Part shown: piece by piece, positions 56,840 through 64,000 of the stretch
Layout of the letters: each line of letters starts with the position of its first letter
How positions within the stretch are numbered: position 1 is the stretch's first letter
NCBI RefSeq assembly: GCF_004768465.1
Contig: NZ_SRMF01000010.1
Location: 58,694 to 122,693, forward strand
Origin: Natronospirillum operosum
GTDB taxonomy: Bacteria > Pseudomonadota > Gammaproteobacteria > Pseudomonadales > Natronospirillaceae
DNA: 64,000 nucleotides
Direction: 5' to 3'
Translations under genes and position numbers: made by a program
The notes under the pieces: generated by a model
Database searches by the model: none
Seen by the model: the letters and a program-made list of their open reading frames with translations, nothing else
What the model was told of the DNA's origin: nothing

Positions 56840-59610
56840 AAACTCGGCCCCAGGCTGAAATAGATTTCACCCACTTCATCCCGTTCCGGGTTGTGGGCAT
56901 AGCCCAGGCTGGCCTCCAGCGGCAACAGCCAGAGGGCGCTGAAGGTCAGGCCCAGCTCCGCCCCCAGGTTGTAGCGGGCCTGCTGATCCAGATCCCAGGC
57001 GGTGGCGGCATAGGACGTGAGCCAGAGCGTACCGGCGCCGAGACCCAGGGTACCCAGGGTGCGATCCGGCTCGGCCAGCAACACATTCAGCTCGGCACGA
57101 CTCCAGTACAGCTCACTGGCGGCCAGCGGTTCCGGCAGGGCCCGCAGAGTGACTTTCGAACTGATCGGGCGCGGGAACACACTGAACGACTCGGAACCTC
57201 CGGCCTCGAAGGGTCGCTGTGCATCGTCTGTCCACAGCACCTGCTGGCGCCAGTGCAGGCTGTGCTGGCCGAACAGACCCAGCTCGCTGCTCTGCCGCAG
57301 GCGCAGGCGATGGCTGTCGGCATGGCTGAAGGCCCGCTCGGCATCCAGCCCCAGGGCGAAGGCCCGGTTGGGGCGGTAGCGCTCGGTGTTGCGTTCACTG
57401 TAGTGCCAGTCCAGCCCGCCGCCCAGCCAGCGCCGGCGCAGTCCATCCTGGTCGCTGTCCGGCAGGCGGTAATCCGTCACCCAGGCCAGATCAGCGCCAA
57501 CAGCCTGGCCCTGACCGCTCCAGAGCCGCCGTGCCCAGCCGGCCCGATAGCCGGAGTGCAGCCCCCGGCTGACGCGGGCCTGACCCACGCCCAGTGACCA
57601 GTGGTTGTAGAATCGGTAGTCGAGCGTGCCGCTGATATCCCCGCTGAACAGCCCCAGTTCGACCTGCACCTGAACCTGGTGGCGGTCGGTCGGTTCGCGC
57701 CAGTCCCCGGTCAGGCCAAAGCCCAGCTCACCATCCCAGTAGGGATAGGGGGCAAACAGCGACGGGCTCATGTGCTCGATCGCATAATAGGGGTGCAGAG
57801 CCGGGTCGGCCTCTTCGGTTTCAGCGGCGGGGGCCGCTGCGTCGGCATCCACCAGCACAGTCAGGCTGGCGGGGTGTTGCCAGTTCGGCTCGGGCACTGA
57901 CGACGGCGGCGAAGATTCGCCGGCCGACAGAATCGAAACCCGCATCTGCTGATAGTGCCGGCCCGACTCCGTCAGAAAGACCAGTTGATCATCCTGCAGG
58001 CGCGGCTGGTGCACATTCACCGGCAAATCGGTCAGCCACTGCCGCTCGCCCGTGGCGGGCGTCAGCGCCACAGCCTGCAGACGCTGGTTGCGGGCCTGGC
58101 TGAACAACAGAGTGGACTCATCCGCCCAGTGGGCACCCCGGGGTATATGGTTGTCTGCGGTCAGGCGGGTCAGCCGACCATCGGCCAGTTGCAGTTCATA
58201 CAGGTCGAAGGCAGCGTCAAAATCGGGTTTCATCGTCAGCACCAGGCGTTCACCCGAGGGGTGCCAGCTCAGCTGCTTGATCTGCACACCGGCCTGCCCG
58301 CGCAGCAGAATATCCGTAACCTGCCCCTGCCCATCGCGCAATTGCAGCTCGGAACCGGCATCGGTCAGCGTCCAGGTGGCCATCTGGGCGCTGTCCTCGT
58401 GCCAGGCCAGCCGGGCCACCCGGGCACAGCGCTCAGCCCGCTGCGGCGAGTCCTGCTCCAGGGGCATGGAATAGAGGCTGTACCCGAGCCGTCCATTGCA
58501 TTCTTCCAACTGGTTGAACCACAGCTGCGTGCTGCCGGCTGCCAGTTGCTCCGGCCTGAAACCACGATGCCGACGTGTATTGCCGGCAGCATCTTCCACC
58601 ACCAGGGTCGGTCGGCCCAGCCCTTCGCGATGGTCATACCAGATAAAATAGTCACCGCTGCGGCTTACCGCCTGCGGCGACCCGAAGCGGCTCAGCCCGT
58701 CGCGCAGCTGCTCCGCAGCATGGGGATAGGACTGGCCCAGCCTGGCTTGCAGACGCTCGGACTCATGGGCCAGAAATTCATCCCAGCTTTCACTCAGGCG
58801 CTCATCGAAGGCCACCTGCCAGGCGATGTTCAGGTTGTAGGGGCTGGCCAGATCGGCCCAGAAACCATGCCGACCGGTGCGCTCGTCCAGCCAGTCGCGC
58901 ACCGCTTCGTCACCAAAGCGTTCTGCCAGACGGGTAAAGAAGTAGGCCCCGTACAGGTAGGCCATATGAAGGCTTTCATGGCGGCCGGTGGCAAACACCT
59001 CCGTATAGCCGCGAAAGCCGCGCTGATATTCCTGCTGCCACAGGCCTTCCGAATCCGGATGGTGGCGCCGGGCCCGCCCGGTGCCCGTTTCCGGGTCGGA
59101 CTCGAACCACTGCGCATAGCCCTCGTGAAAAGCCAGCGGCACAAAGGTATTGTTGCCCGGCACATAGCCAAAGCGGTAGAAATCCGGCTCTGAGGTGTAA
59201 CGACCGGTCAGGATGTGAACCAGCTCATGACGCAGCACCAGGCGCACCGTATCACCGGTGTTGATCAGCTCTCCCGTGATATGAGCGGCCGGGCTGATGG
59301 TCACCAGCGGTTTGTTGGCCAGGGTCGCGCTGGCATTGAAGGCATCGCCGTAGCGATCATCAATCAGCAGATCTATCCTGGGGGCAATGTTCATGTCGAA
59401 TTCGGCCAGCAGGGCCTCGTATTCGACATCCGCAATCTGCGCCAGATGCCGGGCCAGTTCGCGGTGGGGTTCTTCATGAATGATATTGAAATAGCGCGTC
59501 TGCAGCACACTGTACGAGTGCGCGACACCGGCCGGCAGCAGCCAGAGGCCGATCAGCACACACAGACCTGTGCAGGCCCTGGCCCGTAAGCCCTTTTCCA
59601 TGCGGTTCAT
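56836..59610 (-). CDS. Predicted surface metalloprotease: peptidase MA + beta-propeller + outer-membrane barrel
   Basis: A 924-residue exported protein (signal about 1-33). Residues 36-290 resemble the gluzincin peptidase-MA domain: HELVH (His128, Glu129, His132) and HEGYAQWFE with Glu163 as third zinc ligand. About 320-600 has TolB/PD40-like propeller words (LSWHPSGERLVLTMKPD, AHWADESTLLFSQARNQ). About 640-924 looks like an outer-membrane beta barrel of alternating aromatic strands ending in Phe (IYFSLGPSF). Together these suggest a cell-surface protease tethered by its own barrel. Function is inferred from domains only. Confidence 0.8.
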   Translation of the reverse strand: MNRMEKGLRARACTGLCVLIGLWLLPAGVAHSYSVLQTRYFNIIHEEPHRELARHLAQIADVEYEALLAEFDMNIAPRIDLLIDDRYGDAFNASATLANKPLVTISPAAHITGELINTGDTVRLVLRHELVHILTGRYTSEPDFYRFGYVPGNNTFVPLAFHEGYAQWFESDPETGTGRARRHHPDSEGLWQQEYQRGFRGYTEVFATGRHESLHMAYLYGAYFFTRLAERFGDEAVRDWLDERTGRHGFWADLASPYNLNIAWQVAFDERLSESWDEFLAHESERLQARLGQSYPHAAEQLRDGLSRFGSPQAVSRSGDYFIWYDHREGLGRPTLVVEDAAGNTRRHRGFRPEQLAAGSTQLWFNQLEECNGRLGYSLYSMPLEQDSPQRAERCARVARLAWHEDSAQMATWTLTDAGSELQLRDGQGQVTDILLRGQAGVQIKQLSWHPSGERLVLTMKPDFDAAFDLYELQLADGRLTRLTADNHIPRGAHWADESTLLFSQARNQRLQAVALTPATGERQWLTDLPVNVHQPRLQDDQLVFLTESGRHYQQMRVSILSAGESSPPSSVPEPNWQHPASLTVLVDADAAAPAAETEEADPALHPYYAIEHMSPSLFAPYPYWDGELGFGLTGDWREPTDRHQVQVQVELGLFSGDISGTLDYRFYNHWSLGVGQARVSRGLHSGYRAGWARRLWSGQGQAVGADLAWVTDYRLPDSDQDGLRRRWLGGGLDWHYSERNTERYRPNRAFALGLDAERAFSHADSHRLRLRQSSELGLFGQHSLHWRQQVLWTDDAQRPFEAGGSESFSVFPRPISSKVTLRALPEPLAASELYWSRAELNVLLAEPDRTLGTLGLGAGTLWLTSYAATAWDLDQQARYNLGAELGLTFSALWLLPLEASLGYAHNPERDEVGEIYFSLGPSF

Positions 59611-59797
59611 ACCTTCCCGGTTTTTGCGCTAGTGTGACCGCTATGAATGGCAAACGCCATCACCCGGAGGTTCTTTAGCCCGATCTCGCAGCGGGAACAA
59701 ACCGGCCCGCCACCTCCGCCTCTGGTTGCTGACCATGCGGCATGATGGCCATGATCAACGTGGCCAAAAGCGACCACTGTCTGTACCCGCAGCAGAA

Positions 59798-60907
59798 CTA
59801 GCTGTCGGCCTCCATCCTGCGACTCAGACCGGGCTTCGCCTGCCGCCAGACTGCAATGATGAACGCGGTCAGAGGTACCGCGAGTATCATGCCGATAATG
59901 CCGCCCAGTGCTATGCCCCAGAAAATCACCGAGATCACCACCAGCGCCGGGTGCAACCCGGAACGATTGGCCATGATCCTGGGCGTCAACAGCCAACTCT
60001 CCACGAGCTGGACCGCCAGGAATACAAGCAAACTCAGACCCAGCAGCTGCAGGCCACCTTCGGTCTGAAAGTAGGCCAATGGCAACACCAGCAGCAGGCC
60101 GACAACGGTACCGAGAAAGGGCACGATATTGAGCAGGCCAAGAACCAGACCGACCAGTACCCCTCCCTTCAGGCCGATCAGCGCAAAACCGGTGGCCAGC
60201 ATGGCGCCCATGGTCACCGCGATAACCAACTGGCCCTGAAAGAACCCGGTTACCTGACTCACAAAGATATCGATCAGATACATGACCCGACGCTGCACCC
60301 TGGCGCTGAACACCGAGAGTATTTCTCCGGCCTGAGCACGCAGCCGGCCACCGGACAGCAGGGTGAAAAACAGCAGGAATGGCACAAAACCCAGGGTCAC
60401 CAGCGCACCGGCATAGGAGATTACGGTCTCCCCCGTATCCTCTGGGGAGGGCATCAGATCCGCCAGAGTGCCATCCTCCGCTCGGTCCTTGAGCATCTGG
60501 GTCAGGTCCGGAAAACGGCGCGACATGTAGCCTTCCCATCCTGCCAGGATTTCCGGAGCAATCTCGACAAAGTGAGCGGCCTCACGATACAAGGTGGGGA
60601 CCAGCAGGAGCATGGCCCCGGCGATCACCCCGATAAAGAGCAGCACGACAATGCTGGTGGCAACAAGCCTGGGCATGCCGGTCCATCGTTCAAGATAAGC
60701 CACCACCGGATACAGGATAAGCGCCAGAATACCCGCCACGGACAACGGCAGGATCAGATTGAAGAAGAACGACAGGACCAGACCCAGCCCCCAGACCACA
60801 AGACCTGCAAGCGCCGTACAGGCCACAATGGCGAACATGATCGCAGTGACCCGAAACAGGCGGCGCTCCAGCGTGCCAAACAGCCGGGTTTCAGGTTTTG
60901 TGCTCAT
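59798..60907 (-). CDS. AI-2E family (PerM-like) membrane protein
   Basis: A 369-residue integral membrane protein with about eight helices: FFFNLILPLSVAGILALILY, LVATSIVVLLFIGVIAGAML and others. The conserved LGLLNIVPFLGTVVGLLLVL and AVQLVESWLLTPRIM then GLHPALVVISVIFWGIALGG are diagnostic of PF01594. Family members export AI-2 in few cases; others act as ion or drug transporters, so no substrate is claimed. The start at 60907 (MSTKPETRL) lacks a clear ribosome binding site but matches family length; upstream codons cover an 18-bp tandem repeat. Confidence 0.88.
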   Translation of the reverse strand: MSTKPETRLFGTLERRLFRVTAIMFAIVACTALAGLVVWGLGLVLSFFFNLILPLSVAGILALILYPVVAYLERWTGMPRLVATSIVVLLFIGVIAGAMLLLVPTLYREAAHFVEIAPEILAGWEGYMSRRFPDLTQMLKDRAEDGTLADLMPSPEDTGETVISYAGALVTLGFVPFLLFFTLLSGGRLRAQAGEILSVFSARVQRRVMYLIDIFVSQVTGFFQGQLVIAVTMGAMLATGFALIGLKGGVLVGLVLGLLNIVPFLGTVVGLLLVLPLAYFQTEGGLQLLGLSLLVFLAVQLVESWLLTPRIMANRSGLHPALVVISVIFWGIALGGIIGMILAVPLTAFIIAVWRQAKPGLSRRMEADS

Positions 60908-60923
60908 TAGGTGTGCCGTTACG

Positions 60924-60959
60924 GTTGCGCGGGTGTGCCGAGTTGCGCGGGTGTGCCGA
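60924..60959. repeat. Two tandem 18-bp repeats in the AI-2E gene leader
   Basis: GTTGCGCGGGTGTGCCGA occurs twice in direct succession, 17 bp upstream of the proposed start codon. A partial GTGTGCCG also occurs at 60911. Confidence 0.8.
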
Positions 60960-61123
60960 CAGTATACAGTATTCTGTGGCACGACACCAGTCGGTTCGGC
61001 TCCACACATAAGGCAGGGCTGTAGCACCGCGAACACGCTGACGGTGGTGGGCAGGGGCAAGGGAAAAGCTGCCCCCGCCAGCAGGCAGGGGCATTGTTCA
61101 GGCATTGAAATCGCTACCCTGCT

Positions 61124-61852
61124 TCAGAAGTAGAATGAAAAACCCAAGTCGGCTCGGAAGGCGGAATAGCCCATGTCGGTATCATCGTCTTCCAGATCAG
61201 TATCGGCACTGGTATAGCTCAAATCCAGATTGGCCGAGAAAGACGGGCTCAGGAAATACTTCAACTCGGTACCCAGAACCCAGGCACGCTCGGCGTCCTC
61301 GCCCGTGGTTTCCCCGTCGCCATCAAAATCTTCCCGGCTGAACCAGACATATTCACCATAGGCTTCCAGCAACCATTCATCACTGAGCGGCGTTCTGTAC
61401 ATGACGCGAGGTACAATCGCCGTCGTGGTCAGACTGGAGGTGTCATCCCCATCTCCGTCAAAGCTGCGCCCTGAATAATAGCGATACGAGAACCCCGCCC
61501 CCAGATTATCCGTGAAGAAATAGCGCACTATGGGCCTGATGATATAGTTGCTCTGGCCTCCGTTGGACTCGCCCTGCCCGTCCCCCGTGGTTTCACGGAA
61601 ATACCGCACATAGGCCCCGGCAGACAGACGCGGGCTGATGGAATACAGCGCCTGGCCATTGATACTGAACCGGGTGCGATCCGCGTAATCGTCTCCATCG
61701 TTGGACCACTTTTCACGCCGGAAAGTCAGGTCCGTCAGGTCCGTACGCAACTCCCATTGCCCCACCTGCGGCGCAAAGCCGATATCCTGAGCCGACAGGG
61801 AAGAACTGACGACCAGAGTCGCCGCCAGAGCGGTGAATGTACGCTTCATCAT
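61124..61852 (-). CDS. Outer-membrane beta-barrel protein
   Basis: A 242-residue protein with a Sec signal (MMKRTFTALAATLVVSSSLS-A). The mature part is built of alternating amphipathic strands with aromatic girdle residues (YSISPRLSAGAYVRYF, GAGFSYRYYSGRSF), acidic Asp/Gly loops such as DGDGDD and DLEDDDTD that could bind calcium, and a terminal GFSFYF. It is a small porin-like or scaffold barrel with no family named. AAAGGAG lies eight bases before the ATG. Single gene, divergent from the Rhs gene. Confidence 0.82.
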   Translation of the reverse strand: MMKRTFTALAATLVVSSSLSAQDIGFAPQVGQWELRTDLTDLTFRREKWSNDGDDYADRTRFSINGQALYSISPRLSAGAYVRYFRETTGDGQGESNGGQSNYIIRPIVRYFFTDNLGAGFSYRYYSGRSFDGDGDDTSSLTTTAIVPRVMYRTPLSDEWLLEAYGEYVWFSREDFDGDGETTGEDAERAWVLGTELKYFLSPSFSANLDLSYTSADTDLEDDDTDMGYSAFRADLGFSFYF

Positions 61853-62000
61853 GCTGAATACTCCTTTAAGGTCCTTTGCATCCTTTACTGCTTGTTATGT
61901 AAAGGCCCGGTCAAAGTAGCATCTGAAAAAAAGCTGCATGTATGCCAAATGTTGGGTTGTGAACTGCGTCACAAATTTTTGACTTTACACTGACTGATTT

Positions 62001-62029
62001 TTGACCTCCGTAAAGAACCAGTCTAATTT
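62001..62029 (+). promoter_or_regulatory. Sigma-70 promoter of the Rhs lipoprotein gene
   Basis: TTGACC (62001-62006), a 17-base spacer, TAATTT (62024-62029) in an AT-rich stretch, about 90 bp before the ATG at 62118. Three GTAAAG words flank it (62009-62014, 62030-62035, 62052-62057). Confidence 0.6.
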
Positions 62030-62117
62030 GTAAAGAAATCGCGTACTTCAGGTAAAGGAAACAAGGCAGAAAACCTGAGTTACGCAGGATGTTGTTGTAT
62101 CAGGGAGCTCCTTTCAA

Positions 62118-64000
62118 ATGGACTACAAGATTCTTTTTACCTTCGCCAAACTCTCCTCTTTTTTTTGTATTTCTCTTCTTCTTTGGGGTTGCCAGGAAAG
62201 CAATAGCGATCCAGATGCTGTTGTCGATAACTTTTCAGTTAATAGCGACAATGTAGTGAGTCCAATGAACGCCGATACCCCGGGTCACCCCGATTGCCCA
62301 CGAAGGAATTGCGGGGACGATGATGAAGAAGGTGGCGGAGAATCTACCTGCGGCGCTGCTTGTCAAGCTGCCCAACTGGCCAGCACCATACTCAACCGCC
62401 TGACCGGAGAGGAATCCAAAGTTTCCGAGAACGTGAGCAGCGTTAATGGCGTCATACAGCTCAATTCGGGCAATCTGCACACTCTGTTCAATGAGTCTGG
62501 TCAACTGCAGTTGACCAATCTGTTGACCAACAGCCCCTCTGGTTGCAGTGGCAATCCAGTATCTTTGTCCTGCGGATCGAAGATTACCGTTGGGCAGGAC
62601 CAGGGCGCAGGGCTTGTCCGGTTCTCCCGCCGCCATCGCGTCAGCCAGGAGTCCGCCTGGTCGGTGGGGCCAGGCTGGCACTGGAACTATGACAGCCGAC
62701 TGATCTGGGGTACCGCTGTACTGCTGGATGAGCAGTTGGACCTGGTCAATGACACCATTGCACACCTGACCTCTGTCATCGACGATATTGAATCCAGAAA
62801 AGAGTACTACGAAGGGCACCTGTCCCATTCGCGCGCAGTGGTACGAGATGCCGCCCAGGAAGGCATTGATACTCTGGACAGCTACATTGACCAGCTCACT
62901 CCCGACCTCGCGGAAGCAGAAGATGAACGTGCCGCGCTGCTGGCAGAACGGCAGCAGCGTGATGAGCACAGGGACAGGAACCAGCATACCGTTGATCCCG
63001 GAAACCGGGCCGAAGAAGAAATCGGCAACGAGAACCTGAAGTGGGTCAGCCCGACCGGCGACCGCATTATCTTTACTGAGGACGGTAGCGGTTATACGCC
63101 CCTGGGGGTCAACAGCTATCGCCTTGGCGAATGGTCCGAGGGTCTCACCATCGAGGGGGCTGAAGGTGCCTACTACCACTACAACGAAGCCGGCCTCCTG
63201 GTCGAACAGGGCGATGGCCAGGGCGGCACAATTACTGTGGAGCGCAACAGTGATCAGCGCATTACCACCATCCACGACAATCAGGGCCGCGTGTTTCAGG
63301 TGAGCTACACCGGCAGCCGGGTGCGTGAGGTAACGGACCCGGCTGGCAGAAAACTGACCTACCAGTACGACAGCCAGGGCCGCCTGGTGTCAGTCAATGG
63401 TTTTGACGGCCGCATTGAATCCTACGCCTACGACTATGCCGGCAATGACCTGGCCATTACCCACCTCACCGACGGTGAGGGGGATGCCCATGAGTATGTA
63501 TACCGTGAACAGGACGGCAAGACCGTGGTTGACCGGCAGATTGATGCCGATGGCCACCAGTGGCGCTATGATTACGACTTCGACAACCGGACCACTGTGG
63601 TACACCAGCGGTCTTCACCAACAGATGGCAGCCGGAAGGAGTACCATTACGGCACAGACAATCTGACCCGAGAGCGCCTTCATTATCCCTCCGGTGATCA
63701 GCTCCGCTACGCCTACGACGACCGCGGCAACCGCACCCGCATCATCGATGAACTGGGCGGCACCACGGAGCTGACCTATGACGAGCGCGGCAATGTCACC
63801 CACCAGACCGACCCCGAAGGTCGCACCACCACCTTTGAGCGTGACAGCGCCGGGCGGCTGATTGCCGTCACCGATCCGGCCGGTCACACCACCCGCTACC
63901 TGCGCGACAGCCAGGGTCAGGTGACCGAGATTCAGTTGCCCACCGGCGAGCGCATCCGGCAGAGCTGGCAGGACGGCCTGCTGCAACATCGCATTGACGA
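62118..64000 (+). CDS. Rhs/YD-repeat lipoprotein (3' end beyond window)
   Basis: An open frame of 627 codons with no stop before the window edge. The N-terminus is a lipoprotein signal with Cys25 (ISLLLWGC). A Cys/acidic segment follows, then a DUF6531-like entry domain (SAWSVGPGWHWNYDSRL, about 178-200), a charged coiled-coil-like stretch (about 202-285) and YD repeats (YDDRGNRTRIIDELG, YDERGNVTHQTDPEGRTTTF, DSAGRLIAVTDPAGHTTRYL). Rhs proteins form a shell that encloses a variable C-terminal domain, often a toxin; that part is not in view. GGGAG lies about ten bases before the ATG. The leader is AT-rich. Confidence 0.88.
   Translation, partial: MDYKILFTFAKLSSFFCISLLLWGCQESNSDPDAVVDNFSVNSDNVVSPMNADTPGHPDCPRRNCGDDDEEGGGESTCGAACQAAQLASTILNRLTGEESKVSENVSSVNGVIQLNSGNLHTLFNESGQLQLTNLLTNSPSGCSGNPVSLSCGSKITVGQDQGAGLVRFSRRHRVSQESAWSVGPGWHWNYDSRLIWGTAVLLDEQLDLVNDTIAHLTSVIDDIESRKEYYEGHLSHSRAVVRDAAQEGIDTLDSYIDQLTPDLAEAEDERAALLAERQQRDEHRDRNQHTVDPGNRAEEEIGNENLKWVSPTGDRIIFTEDGSGYTPLGVNSYRLGEWSEGLTIEGAEGAYYHYNEAGLLVEQGDGQGGTITVERNSDQRITTIHDNQGRVFQVSYTGSRVREVTDPAGRKLTYQYDSQGRLVSVNGFDGRIESYAYDYAGNDLAITHLTDGEGDAHEYVYREQDGKTVVDRQIDADGHQWRYDYDFDNRTTVVHQRSSPTDGSRKEYHYGTDNLTRERLHYPSGDQLRYAYDDRGNRTRIIDELGGTTELTYDERGNVTHQTDPEGRTTTFERDSAGRLIAVTDPAGHTTRYLRDSQGQVTEIQLPTGERIRQSWQDGLLQHRID

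Noticed and set aside
59607..60539. 310-codon minus-strand frame overlapping the AI-2E gene
   Set aside because: Same strand but a different frame from a clear PF01594 membrane protein; it lacks membrane segments and any domain.
62235..63275. 346-codon minus-strand frame at the window end
   Set aside because: Antisense to the Rhs lipoprotein, which has a signal peptide, ribosome binding site and YD repeats in the other strand.

Overview
The window is a high-GC chromosomal segment from a gammaproteobacterium, probably a marine or salt-exposed, polarly flagellated heterotroph related to Marinobacter or the Oceanospirillales. The clues are the divergent purL/mltF pair, the EF-P hydroxylase epmC, the sodium-type motor protein MotY, an FliA-type promoter in front of a chemoreceptor, an ectoine hydroxylase, and a LiuR-type leucine/valine catabolic locus. 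The species cannot be fixed from the sequence alone. No rRNA, tRNA, CRISPR, prophage or transposase gene was seen.

Layout. 0-3 kb: a truncated gene, two alpha/beta hydrolases, a DUF3105 protein and a small membrane protein. 3.1-7.1 kb: orphan ectoine hydroxylase (ectD), then a three-gene set (MDR dehydrogenase, a proline-racemase-fold enzyme with Ser/Thr in place of both catalytic Cys, a retropepsin-like protease). 7.1-7.5 kb: repeat-only stretch. 7.5-14.3 kb: dusC, a small membrane protein, purL and divergent mltF. 14.3-24.6 kb: an accessory island with a trypsin-like exoprotease, a type I secretion ABC transporter and adaptor, a 27-codon gene and two hypothetical exported proteins (the second distinctly AT-rich), and a 1224-residue RTX-type substrate carrying 534-bp near-identical tandem repeats. 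24.6-32.7 kb: argG, a DAO-family oxidoreductase, motY, a PEBP protein, a chemoreceptor, RNase T, spermidine synthase.

32.9-38.3 kb: branched-chain 2-oxoacid dehydrogenase genes (E1 alpha, E1 beta, E2) followed at once by a Hanks-type kinase-like gene. 38.3-45.3 kb: a molybdopterin oxidoreductase, ibpA (with sigma-32 promoter and ROSE-like RNA thermometer), a drug-type ABC exporter, and an nfeD-stomatin-epmC operon. 45.6-52.7 kb: the leucine catabolic operon liuRABCDE (all minus strand), read divergently from a valine/isoleucine set (acyl-CoA dehydrogenase, enoyl-CoA hydratase, 3-hydroxyisobutyryl-CoA hydrolase, SDR; 52.8-56.8 kb) across a probable LiuR operator. Bkd, Liu and the valine genes together take branched-chain keto acids to acetoacetate/acetyl-CoA and 3-hydroxyisobutyrate. 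56.8-64 kb: a predicted surface metalloprotease-propeller-barrel protein, an AI-2E-family permease, an outer-membrane barrel, and an Rhs/YD-repeat lipoprotein that runs off the end.

Three dispersed repeat families punctuate the window: family A (twin-hairpin palindrome with TGTAGGCTGTG ends), family B (TGTAGCGAGGGACGC ends, also forming a 43-bp tandem array), and family C (GTCGAC/GTAGACAGT words), which sits in an intergenic region and also inside the coding sequence for the E2 linker.
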